DNA of 64,000 nucleotides from Actinomycetospora sp. TBRC 11914 (GTDB taxonomy: Bacteria > Actinomycetota > Actinomycetes > Mycobacteriales > Pseudonocardiaceae): contig NZ_JABBND010000008.1 of NCBI RefSeq assembly GCF_012933465.1, positions 1 to 64,000 on the forward strand. Reading direction: 5' to 3'. Made by a program: the position numbers and the translations under genes. The notes under the pieces are model-generated. The model saw only the letters and a list, made by a program, of their open reading frames with translations, was not told the origin of the DNA and searched no databases. Position 1 is the stretch's first letter; every line of letters begins with the position of its first letter. Positions 41,434 to 50,446 of this stretch are shown here, one piece after another.

Positions 41434-42489
41434 GTGGACGACACGGCGCACGGTCATGGTCACGGGCACGGGCACGGGCACGGCCACGTCCGCGAGGTCT
41501 GGTGGCGGCGCCTCCTCCACCGCCTGCCGGCCCACTCCCACGACGCCGCGGACCGGGTCGACCAGGAGCTCGAGACGAGCCGGGAGGGGCTCCGCGCCCT
41601 GTGGTGGTCGCTCGCGCTGCTTGGCGTCACGGCGGTGGCGCAGGCGGTCGTCGTCGTGGTGTCCGGGTCGGTGGCGCTGCTCGGCGACACCGTCCACAAC
41701 GTCGCCGACGCCCTGACCGCCGTGCCGCTCGGCATCGCCTTCGTCCTCGGGCGGCGCCCGCCCACCCGCCGCTACACCTACGGCTACGGGCGCGCCGAGG
41801 ACCTCGCCGGGGTCGCCGTCGTCCTCGTCATCGCGGCGTCGGCCGTCGTCGCCGGCTGGGAGGCGGTCGACCGGCTGCTGCACCCGCAGCCGGTCTCGCA
41901 CCTGGTGGCGGTCGCGGCGGCCGGCGTCGTCGGGTTCGTCGGCAACGAGGCCGTCGCGAGGCTGCGCATCCGGGTCGGGCGCCGGATCGGCTCGGCCGCG
42001 CTGGTCGCCGACGGGCTGCACGCCCGCACCGACGGGCTGACCTCGCTGGCGGTGGTGCTGGGCGCGGGCGGTGTGGCCGTGGGCTGGGGCTGGGCGGATC
42101 CCGTCGTCGGCCTGCTGATCACCCTCGCGATCCTGCTCGTCCTGCGCGACGCGGCCCGCGAGGTCCACCACCGGCTCATGGACGCGGTGGACCCCCGCCT
42201 CGTCGACGACGCGGAGGCCGCGCTCGCCGCCGTCCCGGGCGTCGAGGCCGTCGGGCGGGTGCGGATGCGCTGGATCGGTCACAAGCTGCGGGCCGAGACC
42301 GACGTCGTGGTCGCCGCCGAGAACACCGTCGTCGAGGCGCACGCGATCGCGGTGGCCGCCGAGCACGCCCTGCTGCACGCGGTGCCGCGGCTGACCGGCG
42401 CGACGGTGCACACCGACCCGGCGCCCGACCACCTCGGGACCGACCCGCACGGCGTCCTGTCGCACCACTCGCCCGCCGCGGAGGCTTGA
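41434..42489 (+). CDS. cation diffusion facilitator (Zn/Mn/Co exporter)
   Basis: A 351-residue CDF protein. The N-terminus has a GH repeat (seven His in GHGHGHGHGHGHGH) likely to bind zinc; the membrane site uses HNVADA (LLGDTVHNVADAL) and HARTDG (DGLHARTDGL); a C-terminal ferredoxin-like metal-sensing domain follows (VEAVGRVRMRWIGHKLRAETDVVV). GTG at 41434 with GGAGAGG upstream. Exports divalent metal using the proton gradient. 62 bp before the methyltransferase gene. Confidence 0.93.
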   Translation: MDDTAHGHGHGHGHGHGHVREVWWRRLLHRLPAHSHDAADRVDQELETSREGLRALWWSLALLGVTAVAQAVVVVVSGSVALLGDTVHNVADALTAVPLGIAFVLGRRPPTRRYTYGYGRAEDLAGVAVVLVIAASAVVAGWEAVDRLLHPQPVSHLVAVAAAGVVGFVGNEAVARLRIRVGRRIGSAALVADGLHARTDGLTSLAVVLGAGGVAVGWGWADPVVGLLITLAILLVLRDAAREVHHRLMDAVDPRLVDDAEAALAAVPGVEAVGRVRMRWIGHKLRAETDVVVAAENTVVEAHAIAVAAEHALLHAVPRLTGATVHTDPAPDHLGTDPHGVLSHHSPAAEA

Positions 42490-42551
42490 CCTCGACCGAG
42501 ATCGAGGTCGGAGGCTGGGACGGATCGCCCGACCCGAGCGCTGGAGGACCC

Positions 42552-43199
42552 GTGACGACCTCACCGCACACCTTCGACGAGGCCTACCGCACCGGCGAGC
42601 CGCCGTGGGTGATCGACGAGCCGCAGCCCGCCGTCGTCGAGCTCGCCCGGGACGGCGCGATCACCGGCCCGGTGCTCGACCTCGGCTGCGGGGTCGGCGA
42701 GCACACGATCCTGCTCCACCGCCTCGGCTACGAGGTGCTCGGCGTGGACGCCGCCCCCGCCGCCGTCGAGCGGGCCCGGGAGCGGGCGCGCCTCGCCGGG
42801 GTGGCGGCCGACTTCGCGGTGGGCGACGCGATGGACCCGGCCGCATTCGGATGCTTCGCCACGGTGCTCGACAGCGCCCTCTTCCACGTCTTCGGCGCCG
42901 ACGACCAGGCCCGCTACGCCCGGGCCCTGACCGAGGTCGTCGCGCCGGGCGGCCAGGTGCTCGTCCTCGCGCTGTCCACCCGGGGGCCGGGGTTCGGGCC
43001 GCAGATCGACGACGACGCCGTGCCGGCCGCGTTCACCGGCCCGGCCTGGACCGTCGAGGATCTGCGGGAGTCGATCTACCGTGGTCGGGTCACGCACGAG
43101 TCCCAGGCGGCCGCGACCGGTCGGGGCCTCGGCGAGCTCGTCGACCTGCCGGCGCTGCTCGCCCGGGTCCGCCGGGCGGGTGCCGACGCGGCGGGGTGA
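42552..43199 (+). CDS. class I SAM-dependent methyltransferase
   Basis: 215 residues with the SAM-binding motif VLDLGCGVGEHTILLHRLGYEVLGVDAAPAAVERAR (about 37-75) and a proline/GG loop (VVAPGGQVLVLAL). FDEAYRTGEPPWVIDEPQPAVVELA is the N-terminal cap of the thiopurine/TehB-like group. GTG start with GGAGGACCC upstream. Substrate unknown; the neighbouring metal exporter hints at metalloid detoxification, but that is speculation. Confidence 0.9.
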   Translation: MTTSPHTFDEAYRTGEPPWVIDEPQPAVVELARDGAITGPVLDLGCGVGEHTILLHRLGYEVLGVDAAPAAVERARERARLAGVAADFAVGDAMDPAAFGCFATVLDSALFHVFGADDQARYARALTEVVAPGGQVLVLALSTRGPGFGPQIDDDAVPAAFTGPAWTVEDLRESIYRGRVTHESQAAATGRGLGELVDLPALLARVRRAGADAAG

Positions 43200-43228
43200 T
43201 CCCCGCCCGTCCCCGAGAAGGGCCGGTC

Positions 43229-43528
43229 ATGATCTTCGACATCCACACGTCGGCGACGACGACGAGCCCGGTGCGCTCCTCGGCGGACTTCCTCCGCTCG
43301 GCGATGGCGCAGTACACGCCGACGGTGCGCACGGTCGGCGCCGAGGGCCTCGACGTGGTGCTGCACGTCGAGGCGGACCGGCTCGCCGACGCCTTGACCG
43401 ACGCCGTCAACGCCGTGCTCGACGCCCTGCACGCGGGGGGTGACCAGGTCCGGGCCGCCACCGTGAGCGGGTCGCGCGACGACGACGAGGCGGCGGAGAG
43501 CGCCGACGACCTGGACGACGAGGAGTGA
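43229..43528 (+). CDS. 99-residue acidic small protein
   Basis: MIFDIHTSATTTSPVRSSADFLRSAMAQYTP... with a predicted alpha/beta core and a C-terminal tail of Asp/Glu (DDDEAAESADDLDDEE). No recognised domain. It is 29 bp after the methyltransferase gene. The ribosome site is modest (GAGAAGGG). Confidence 0.6.
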   Translation: MIFDIHTSATTTSPVRSSADFLRSAMAQYTPTVRTVGAEGLDVVLHVEADRLADALTDAVNAVLDALHAGGDQVRAATVSGSRDDDEAAESADDLDDEE

Positions 43529-43537
43529 GCGCGGTCG

Positions 43538-44089
43538 TCAGCGGAGGACGGCCTCGGCCGCCGACCTCGCGCGGACCGCCGCCTGCCCGCCGAGGATCGC
43601 CGAGGTCACCATCGCGCCCTCGGCCAGCGTCTGGATCTGCTCGGCCACGTCGACGGGCTGCTCGAGTCCGTCGGCGAGCCCGACGAGGTAGTCCCGGAAG
43701 AGCTCCTTGTGCTCGCGGACCGCGGCGGCCACGAGGTCGTCGGCCGGGCCGATCTCGCCCCAGGCGTTGATGAAGGCACACCCGCGGTAGTCCGGCTCGG
43801 CGAACCACCGCCCGAGCCAGTCGAAGACGGCGAGCAGCCGCGCGCGCGGCCCGGCGTCGGCCGCGTGGGCCTCGACCCAGCCGGCGAGCCGGGCGCGCCA
43901 GCGGGCGTCGCGGGCGCGCAGGTAGCCCGCGACGAGGTGCGCCTTGGACGGGTAGAGCCGGTAGAGCCGGGCCAGTGAGACGCCGGCCCGGTCGCGCACC
44001 TCGTCCATCCCGACCGCGTGGATACCGCGCGCGTAGTAGAGCGCCTCGGCCGCGGCGAGCAGCCGCTCTCGCGCCTCGTCGTGCTCCAC
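43538..44089 (-). CDS. TetR-family repressor
   Basis: 183 residues with a TetR helix-turn-helix: ERLLAAAEALYYARGIHAVGMDEVRDRAGVSLARLYRLYPSKAHLVAGYLRARD, and a C-terminal ligand domain containing AEPDYRGCAFINAWGEIG, typical of the AcrR/YcdC-like group. Divergent from the DUF1348 gene, with two identical-type palindromes between them, so it probably represses both itself and that gene. Confidence 0.93.
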   Translation of the reverse strand: MEHDEARERLLAAAEALYYARGIHAVGMDEVRDRAGVSLARLYRLYPSKAHLVAGYLRARDARWRARLAGWVEAHAADAGPRARLLAVFDWLGRWFAEPDYRGCAFINAWGEIGPADDLVAAAVREHKELFRDYLVGLADGLEQPVDVAEQIQTLAEGAMVTSAILGGQAAVRARSAAEAVLR

Positions 44090-44120
44090 GGCACCTCCCC
44101 GACCCGTCGCTTCCGCATCG

Positions 44121-44158
44121 AGAACGACCGTTCTAGGCTAGCCGAGAACGCCCGTTCT
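44121..44158. promoter_or_regulatory. two TetR operators AGAACG-N2-CGTTCT
   Basis: AGAACG-AC-CGTTCT at 44121-44134 and AGAACG-CC-CGTTCT at 44145-44158, centres 24 bp apart, fill the gap between the TetR (44089) and DUF1348 (44184) starts. Both palindromes are perfect in the arms. Confidence 0.85.
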
Positions 44159-44183
44159 GATCCGCGACCCGTGGAGGTCCCCC

Positions 44184-44639
44184 ATGGCCGGCCGCCCGCC
44201 CTACCCGCCGTTCGACGCCGAGTCGGCGGCCCAGAAGGTCCAGGCGGCGGAGAACGCCTGGAACACCCGCGACCCCGAGAAGGTGTCGCTGGCCTACACC
44301 GAGGACTCGGTGTGGCGGAACCGCGACACGTTCGTGCGGGGACGGGACGAGATCGTCGCGTTCCTGGCGCAGAAGTGGGAGCGCGAGCTGGACTACGCGC
44401 TGCGCAAGTCGCTGTGGACCTTCGCGGGCAACCGCATCGCGGTGCGGTTCCAGTACGAGTGCCGCGACGCGGACGGCCGGTGGTGGCGCTCCTACGGCAA
44501 CGAGAACTGGGAGTTCGCCGACGACGGCCTGATGCGCCGGCGGGAGGCGAGCATCAACGACCTGGAGATCACCGAGGCGGATCGCCGGATCTTCGGCCCG
44601 CGGGCCGAGGGCGACACGGCGGAGATCCCGCTGCAGTAG
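44184..44639 (+). CDS. DUF1348/nuclear-transport-factor-2-fold protein
   Basis: 151 residues of the DUF1348 family: [57 protein letters not shown] and [24 protein letters not shown]. The fold is a cone-like NTF2/SnoaL barrel, often with an unknown small-molecule role. It is the likely target of the divergent TetR. Confidence 0.92.
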   Translation: MAGRPPYPPFDAESAAQKVQAAENAWNTRDPEKVSLAYTEDSVWRNRDTFVRGRDEIVAFLAQKWERELDYALRKSLWTFAGNRIAVRFQYECRDADGRWWRSYGNENWEFADDGLMRRREASINDLEITEADRRIFGPRAEGDTAEIPLQ

Positions 44640-44705
44640 GGAGCCGGTCGCCGCCCGGGACCCGGATGCGCGGGATGCCCGGGCCGCGCCCGCTCCGAGG
44701 ACCCG

Positions 44706-45218
44706 CTAGGAGGAGAGCCCGGAGTTCCGGCCCGAGGCGGTGGTCGACTCGTCGAGCATCCCCTCGCCCTCGCCCGAGGAGGAACGGCCCGCGGCGACCA
44801 TCGTCGCGGCGGTGTCGTAGTAGAGCCGCACCCCGGCGAGGGTGTCGGCCCGGTCGAGCTCCAGGACCGTCGCGCCGGTGTAGCGCACCGGCGAGCCGTT
44901 GTGGTGGCTCCCCCGGCTGGTCCACTCCAGCACGACCCGGTTCGGTGTCTCGGTGACAGTGGAGAACTCCGAGCCGATCTCGGCGAAGGAGCGGCGGTAG
45001 CGCTCCCAGAACTGCCGGGCGCCGTCCGGGCCGGTGGCCTCGTCATCCGGGCCGACGCTCCACCACCGCGTCGCGTCCGTGCTCAGCGCGACCATGTCGT
45101 CGAGCTCGCCGCGCTCCTCGAGGGTGCGCAGCGCCGTGACGAACTGCCGGGCCGTCGCCGACTCCAGCACGCTCTCGGCGGGAGTGCCGGCGTCGAGGGT
45201 GCCCTGGTCAGAACTCAT
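44706..45218 (-). CDS. SnoaL-like NTF2-fold protein
   Basis: 170 residues with a SnoaL-like pattern: FVTALRTLEERGELDDMVALSTDATRWWSVG, GARQFWERYRRSFAEIGSEFSTVTETPNRVVLEWTSRG and GVRLYYDTAATM. The C-terminal 20 residues are a Ser/Gly-rich tail. Convergent with DUF1348; function unknown. The gap between them (44640-44705) contains GC-rich inverted repeats. Confidence 0.8.
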   Translation of the reverse strand: MSSDQGTLDAGTPAESVLESATARQFVTALRTLEERGELDDMVALSTDATRWWSVGPDDEATGPDGARQFWERYRRSFAEIGSEFSTVTETPNRVVLEWTSRGSHHNGSPVRYTGATVLELDRADTLAGVRLYYDTAATMVAAGRSSSGEGEGMLDESTTASGRNSGLSS

Positions 45219-45314
45219 CGTCCGTCCTCTCCGAGAGATCCGGTGATCTCCCGCGGACGGGGTCGGCCGTGCACGACCGGCCCGAAACGTCGGCCGCGCC
45301 GCACCGCCGCCGGG

Positions 45315-46196
45315 TCAGCCCGCCGGCACCCCGGGCCACGTCGCGACCCGCAGCTCCAGGCGCCCGTCGCGGACGCGCGTCGGGAACACCGCCGCGGGCG
45401 CCGTCGCCGGGCCGTGCACCACGCCGCCGTCGGTGAGCCGGAAGACGCTGCCGTGCCACGGGCACACCACGCACTCGGCACCGTCGGCGGTGGTGAGCTC
45501 GCCGTCGGAGAGCGGCGCCGACGCGTGCGGGCACCGCTCCCCCAGGGCCAGCACCTCGTCCCCGCGGCGCACGACGACGACCCCGACGTCGCCGGTCGTG
45601 CGCTGCACCGGCGTCCCCTCCGGCAGCTCCGCGACCGCGCCGACGTCGACCCAGTCCTCGGGCCCGATGTGCGCGTAGGGCTCGGCGTGGTTCGGGCCGA
45701 GCGACTGGTGGTAGCTCAGGTGCCCGCCGAGCGCCGCGCCGGCGGAGCCGACGGCGAGCGCCGCCCAGCCCCACAGCGCGCCGCGGAAACCGCGGCCGCG
45801 CGCCCGGGCGGCGAGCGAGGCGACGTAGCCGGCGAGCATGGTGATGTTGGCCGCGGCGTGGACGATCCCCACGCGCTGCTGCTCCTCGTGGGCCTGCGCG
45901 TAGTCCGCCCACCCGGCGGCGGCGGTCGGGGCCGCGGAGAGCAGCCCCACCCCGATGAGGGCCGTCGCCGGCCGGCGGGTGCGGGGGACGAGGTCGAGGA
46001 TGCCCGCGGACAGGAAGCTGCCGAAGGTCAGCTGCGCGAGGACCGGGTGCAGCGGGTGCCCGATCGGCACCCCGTGCAGGACGTCGGCCACCTTCCGGTC
46101 GGTGAGCACGCGGTTCACGAGGTCGCGGGCCGGCGCCGCGATCCGGTCGAGTGCCGGCCAGGCGGCCAGCCGGTCGATGTCGTCGAACGGGCGCAC
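45315..46196 (-). CDS. DUF2231 membrane protein fused to a Rieske [2Fe-2S] domain
   Basis: 293 residues: a DUF2231 membrane domain (HPLHPVLAQLTFG with the conserved HPxHP, three to four spans, about 45-180) fused to a Rieske domain (about 190-290). The Rieske ligands are CPHASAP and CPWHGSVF, spaced as in Rieske proteins. GTG at 46196 with GGAGGT upstream. A second DUF2231-Rieske protein lies at 60608. Such fusions probably link membrane electron transport to an oxygenase or quinol oxidation. Confidence 0.9.
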   Translation of the reverse strand: MRPFDDIDRLAAWPALDRIAAPARDLVNRVLTDRKVADVLHGVPIGHPLHPVLAQLTFGSFLSAGILDLVPRTRRPATALIGVGLLSAAPTAAAGWADYAQAHEEQQRVGIVHAAANITMLAGYVASLAARARGRGFRGALWGWAALAVGSAGAALGGHLSYHQSLGPNHAEPYAHIGPEDWVDVGAVAELPEGTPVQRTTGDVGVVVVRRGDEVLALGERCPHASAPLSDGELTTADGAECVVCPWHGSVFRLTDGGVVHGPATAPAAVFPTRVRDGRLELRVATWPGVPAG

Positions 46197-46417
46197 GGGG
46201 ACCTCCGCGGTGGGGATCGGGCGAGGAGGAGATCGCCGTTCGCGCCGGGCCGGAAACTCCTCCGGCGCGCGAGGTGGATTCACGGCCCACGCCGTCGGGA
46301 ACCCGCCGGTCACCGCGCCGTCGGCGCCGACGCCGCGGTCCAGGGTTGACCTCGCAGCCGGTTCCGCCTCCTCCCGACCGCGCGGGCCGCGGCCGGGGGC
46401 CGCCGAGAGGAGCCGCC

Positions 46418-46741
46418 ATGGCCGCGGTGACCCGACTCCCCGCCCCCACGGACGACCACTGGCGCTGGCAGGGTCTCGCCGCGTGCCGGGGCATGGATCT
46501 CGACGCCTTCTTCCACCCGACCGGCGAGCGCGGCCACGAGCGCCGCGAGCGCGAGGACCGCGCGAAGCGGGTGTGCGCGACCTGCCCGGTGATGGACGCC
46601 TGTCGGCGCTGGGCCCACCACGTGCAGGAGCCGTTCGGGGTGTGGGGCGGCGAGTCCGAGGACGAGCGGCGCGCGGTCATCCGCGCCGAGCGCCGGGAGC
46701 GCCGGCTCGCGGAGCGCCGGGCCGGGGCGCTGGCCCGGTGA
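46418..46741 (+). CDS. WhiB-family iron-sulphur regulator
   Basis: 107 residues with the four WhiB Cys ligands: Cys23 (AACRGM), Cys53 and Cys56 (CATC) and Cys62, plus the GVWGG turn (74-78) and a basic C-terminal AT-hook-like tail. WhiB proteins sense redox/NO through a [4Fe-4S] cluster and act at sigma-A promoters. GAGAGGAGC upstream. Its stop overlaps the next gene's GTG, so both are co-expressed. Confidence 0.95.
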   Translation: MAAVTRLPAPTDDHWRWQGLAACRGMDLDAFFHPTGERGHERREREDRAKRVCATCPVMDACRRWAHHVQEPFGVWGGESEDERRAVIRAERRERRLAERRAGALAR

Positions 46742-47031
46742 GCCCGCCCTCCTACCGCCCCGCCCGTCCGCTCTCGTGGCGCGAGCACGTGGAGCTCGCC
46801 GCGCTGGCCCGCTCCCTCGACGCCGTGCCACGCCTGCGTGCCGATCCCCGCCGTCGCCTGCGCCGCGCGCTCGGGACGGTCGCGGCCGCCGTCGTCGTCG
46901 TGCTCGGCCTCGTCGTGGTCGCGGTGCTGGCGGGAGCGGGCGGGTTCGAGCTCACGGCCGTGCTGCTCGGCGCCCTCCTGTTCGGCGCGACCCTGCGCGA
47001 CGTGGTGCGCTCGACGCCGCCCCCGTCCTGA
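46738..47031 (+). CDS. DUF3040-like small membrane protein
   Basis: 97 residues from GTG 46738: a hydrophilic start (SPPSYRPARPLSWREHVELAALARSLDAVPRLRADPRRRLRRALG), then one hydrophobic stretch of two short spans (about 47-85). This matches the DUF3040 pattern (short helix, basic, membrane). It overlaps the WhiB stop by four bases. Function unknown. Confidence 0.7.
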   Translation: MSPPSYRPARPLSWREHVELAALARSLDAVPRLRADPRRRLRRALGTVAAAVVVVLGLVVVAVLAGAGGFELTAVLLGALLFGATLRDVVRSTPPPS

Positions 47032-47123
47032 GATCCAGGTGTGGGCCGCGCCACCACGCGGGCACCCGCCCTCATCGGTTGACCTTGCCAGCCGTCGTGC
47101 GACCCGACGGCCGGGAGGCCCCC

Positions 47124-47426
47124 ATGACGATTGCCCAAGCTCCCCCGCGCACCCTCGACGCCGCCGCGCAGCGGCGGGAGGCGTTGCTCTCGATGGTCCA
47201 GGCGGCCACCGAGGCGCTCGTCGCCGCCGCGCCGGGCGCCGTCCGCGAGGACGCCGCGACCGCCCACGTCCTCGCCCGCGCCCGGGCGACCGCCGAGGAG
47301 AACGACGGCACCGGTGGCCGCGCTGCGGCCGCGATCCGCACCGCGTGGGCCCACCTGGCCGCGGGCCAGGCCGAGGACGCGTTCCTCGCGCTGTCCTGCG
47401 CCGGCGACGCGCTGGCCCCGTACTGA
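47124..47426 (+). CDS. 100-residue hypothetical protein
   Basis: MTIAQAPPRTLDAAAQRREALLSMVQAATEALVAAAPGAVREDAATAHVLARARATAEENDGTGG..., an Ala-rich, mainly helical protein with no known domain. CGGGAGGCCCCC upstream gives a reasonable ribosome site. It precedes the metallo-beta-lactamase-fold gene by 29 bp. Confidence 0.65.
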   Translation: MTIAQAPPRTLDAAAQRREALLSMVQAATEALVAAAPGAVREDAATAHVLARARATAEENDGTGGRAAAAIRTAWAHLAAGQAEDAFLALSCAGDALAPY

Positions 47427-47455
47427 CCCCGGACCGGGACCAGGAGGAGCACGTC

Positions 47456-48259
47456 GTGACCGAACCGGACCCCTCCCTCTCGTTCGTCGGGACGGCCACG
47501 GTCCTGCTGCGCTGTGGCGGGATGCGGGTGCTCACCGACCCGAACTTCCTGCACCGCGGCCAGCGCGCCTACCTCGGGCACGGGCTCTCCTCGGCGCGGT
47601 TGACCGATCCCGCGTGGTCGCCGGAGGAGCTCGCGCCGGTCGACGTCGTCGTGCTCTCCCACCTGCACGGCGACCACTGGGACCGGGAGAGCCGGCGGCG
47701 TCTGCCCCGGACGACGCCGATCGTGACCACCCGCCACGCCTCGAAGCGCCTGCAGACCCGGCACGGCTTCCCGCGGGCGATCGGGCTGGACACGTGGGAG
47801 ACCCACACCGTCGCGGGGCCCGACGGCGCGACGCTGCGGGTCACGGCCCTGCCGGGGCGCCACGCACCCCGGCCGCTCGGGCGTCTGCTGCCGCCGGTGA
47901 TGGGCAGCCTGCTCGAGTTCACCGCGGGCGACGGGACGGTGCTGCGCCGGGTCTACCTCTCCGGCGACACGCTGGCCTTCGACGGGCTGCAGGCGATCCG
48001 GGGCCACGTCGGTGAGGTCGACCGGGCGGTGCTCCACCTCGGGGGCACGACGCTGCCGGGCGGGCTCGTCGTGACGATGGACGGGCGCCAGGGCATGGAG
48101 GCGCTGCGGATGATCGAGCCGCGCCGCGCGACGCCGGTGCACTACGACGACTACACCGTGTTCCGCTCACCGCTGTCCGACTTCGTCGCCGAGGTCGAGC
48201 GGCACGGCTGGGTCGACCGGGTCGACCTCGTCGCGCGGGGGGACACGATCGCCCTGTAG
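47456..48259 (+). CDS. metallo-beta-lactamase-fold hydrolase
   Basis: 267 residues. Metal motif HLHGDH (His69-Leu-His71-Gly-Asp73-His74), with later ligands in LPGRHAP and SGDTLAF. It resembles the UlaG/RomA-like MBL hydrolases that act on cyclic or phosphate esters. GTG at 47456 with AGGAGGAGC upstream. Substrate unknown. Confidence 0.9.
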   Translation: MTEPDPSLSFVGTATVLLRCGGMRVLTDPNFLHRGQRAYLGHGLSSARLTDPAWSPEELAPVDVVVLSHLHGDHWDRESRRRLPRTTPIVTTRHASKRLQTRHGFPRAIGLDTWETHTVAGPDGATLRVTALPGRHAPRPLGRLLPPVMGSLLEFTAGDGTVLRRVYLSGDTLAFDGLQAIRGHVGEVDRAVLHLGGTTLPGGLVVTMDGRQGMEALRMIEPRRATPVHYDDYTVFRSPLSDFVAEVERHGWVDRVDLVARGDTIAL

Positions 48260-48261
48260 GG

Positions 48262-48284
48262 GCCGGCCGAGCGGCCCGGCCGGC
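48262..48284. terminator. hairpin between convergent genes
   Basis: Arms GCCGGCC (48262-48268) and GGCCGGC (48278-48284) with a 9-base loop, between the MBL gene and the F420 LLM gene. Likely a bidirectional terminator. Confidence 0.6.
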
Positions 48285-48322
48285 ACCGTCCACGTCCGCC
48301 GTCCCGTGTGACGCGGACCTTC

Positions 48323-49285
48323 CTAGGCGCGGTCCGCCAGCGCCGGCAGGACCTCCTTCGCGTAGGTGGCGAAGAAGCCCTCCTTGTCCGGCCCGATCTG
48401 CTGGACGTAGACCTCGTCGTACCCGGCGTCGGCGTAGGAGCGCAGCTGCGCGACGTGCTCGTCGACGTCCGGGCCGCAGGCGAACAGGTCGGGCACGGCG
48501 TCGCGACGCAGCAGCTGTGCGGCGGCCTCGAAGTCGGCGGGCCGGGGCAGGGTCTGCGCGAGCTGCCCGGGGAAGGCGTCGTTGGGCCAGGTGCGGTGCG
48601 CGACGTCGATCATCTCCTCGCGGTCGGCGCCCCAGCACACCTTCGTGCCGCCCTGGGTCGGCTTCCCCGCTCCCCCGGCGCGCCGGAAGGTGTCGAGCAG
48701 CGAGGAGTCCGGCGCGACGCCGCAGTAGCCGTCGCCGATCCGCCCGGCCAGCTCGGTGGCCTGCTCGCCGAAGCCCGAGACGTAGATCGGGACCGGGTTC
48801 TCGGGAAGGGTGTAGATCCGGGCGTCCTCCACGCGGTAGTACCGACCGCGGTGGTTGACCGTCCCGCCCTCGTGGAGCCGACGGATCAGCCCGATCGCCT
48901 CCTCCAGCATCTCGAGGCGCTGGCCGATCGGGGGCCAGTGGTCGCCCAGGACGTGGTCGTTGAGCGCCTCGCCGGTGCCGACCCCGAAGACGAACCGGCC
49001 GTCGAGCTGCACGGCGGCGGTGGCGGTCGCCTGGGCCAGGATCGCCGGGTGGATGCGGATGATCGGCGAGGTCACCGCCGTGGTGACCGGCAGCGAGGTC
49101 ACCTGGGAGAGCGCGCCGATCACGCCCCACACGAAGGGGCTCTGGCCCTGGACGTCGTTCCACGGGTGGAAGTGGTCGGAGATCCAGAGCCGCTCGAAGC
49201 CCGCGTCCTCGGCGCGCCGTGCCTGGTCGAGGAGCTCGTGCGGGCCGTACTGCTCGCAGGAGAGGAAGTAGCCGTAGGAGGTCAT
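48323..49285 (-). CDS. F420-dependent LLM-class oxidoreductase
   Basis: A 320-residue luciferase-like (beta/alpha)8 enzyme of the F420 group: GYFLSCEQYGPHELLDQARRAEDAGFERLWISDHFHPWNDVQGQSPFVWGVIGALSQVTSLPVTTAVTSPIIRIHPAILAQATATAA, GRFVFGVGTGEALNDHVLGDHWPP and YVSGFGEQATELAGRIGDGYCG. Closest by eye to the F420-dependent glucose-6-phosphate dehydrogenase-like subgroup. Uses coenzyme F420 for hydride transfer. Divergent-convergent neighbours give no substrate clue. Confidence 0.92.
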   Translation of the reverse strand: MTSYGYFLSCEQYGPHELLDQARRAEDAGFERLWISDHFHPWNDVQGQSPFVWGVIGALSQVTSLPVTTAVTSPIIRIHPAILAQATATAAVQLDGRFVFGVGTGEALNDHVLGDHWPPIGQRLEMLEEAIGLIRRLHEGGTVNHRGRYYRVEDARIYTLPENPVPIYVSGFGEQATELAGRIGDGYCGVAPDSSLLDTFRRAGGAGKPTQGGTKVCWGADREEMIDVAHRTWPNDAFPGQLAQTLPRPADFEAAAQLLRRDAVPDLFACGPDVDEHVAQLRSYADAGYDEVYVQQIGPDKEGFFATYAKEVLPALADRA

Positions 49286-49307
49286 CGGCGCGGCTACCCC
49301 GGCCCCG

Positions 49308-50306
49308 CTACCGCCGCAACGTGTCCCGCGGACTGCCGCCGAAGCGGCCCCGGTAGGTGACGGAGAAGCGTCCGGGGTGGCTGAAGCCCCACCGGGCCGC
49401 GATGCCGCCGACCGTGTCGCCGAGCGTGGGGTCGGCGTCGACCAGGTCGCGGTGGGCGCCCTCGAGCCGCACCGTCCGCAGGTGGTCGAGGGGGCTGTGC
49501 CCGCGCTGCCGGCGGAACGCGTTCTGCAGGGCCCGCGGCCCGACCCGCGCGGCCGTGGCGATCTCGCCGAGCCCGATGTCCTCCCGGGCGTGCTCCTCGA
49601 TGAAGGCGACGGCCCGACGGACGGCGGCCGCCCCGCTCGAGGTCTCCGGCCCCGCCGCCCGGATCGCCTCGAGGGCGTCGTTCGGGAACGCCAGCAGTGC
49701 CGCCACGGCCAGCGACCGGGCCGCCTGGCCCGCGACGAGCGGACTGCTCGCGACCTCGTCGTCGGCGAGGACGTGGTCGCGGACGTGGGCGGTGACCGCG
49801 CGCATGCGCGCGGCGGCGGCCGCGGACACCGGGGTCCAGTCGCTGAAGTCCACCGGCCCGGACTCCCACCCCAGTCCGGCCGCCGCGCGCTCCACCACGG
49901 CCCGGTCGAGCCGGACGGCCTCGTCGTCGAGGTCGTCCCAGCTCACGCGCCAGGGGCCACCGACCGGCATGAGATAGGGCTCGTCGAGGTCGGGCTCGAC
50001 GGTCGACCCGGGTGACGCCACCCGCATCCGGCCCCCGCGGTGGATGTTGACGATGAGCATCCCGTCCAGCGGCTCGGTCTCGCACTCGAAGGCCGCACGG
50101 TGGCGGATCGCGGCGATCGACAGGCCCGGCACCTCGCACCCGGTCGTGGTGAACGAGAAGTGCTCCGGATCGCTGCGCAGCCGTGCGCGGCGGTAGCCGA
50201 CGTAGGCGTCCTGCAGCCAGGACTCGGCGACGTCGGGCCGCGTCGTCGCGAGTGCGAACCGTTGCGGTGGCCGGGCGTGGCCCGGACGCTCGTCCGTGGT
50301 CGTCAT
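49308..50306 (-). CDS. AraC-family regulator
   Basis: 332 residues with an N-terminal AraC-binding-like domain ([61 protein letters not shown]) and a C-terminal double helix-turn-helix ([90 protein letters not shown]). An 18-bp palindrome lies 92 bp upstream of its start. It neighbours the amine oxidase, so it may regulate amine use. Confidence 0.92.
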
Positions 50307-50397
50307 GGGGATCGTCGCACCCCCCGGCGCGATCGGACATCCGACGAGGGCGGCCGATTCGTGGACCGCGTGGCTCGCACGCACATCGGGACGGGAG

Positions 50398-50415
50398 CGA
50401 CACGTTAACGTGTCG
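50398..50415. promoter_or_regulatory. 18-bp perfect palindrome CGACACGTTAACGTGTCG
   Basis: An exact palindrome with an AT-rich GTTAAC centre, 92 bp upstream of the AraC start and downstream of the amine oxidase. Its length and symmetry are well above chance, so a dimeric regulator site is likely. AraC proteins more often bind direct repeats, so another regulator is possible. Confidence 0.65.
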
Positions 50416-50446
50416 GCCACCGTCCGGACACCCACCGGTCAGCCGG

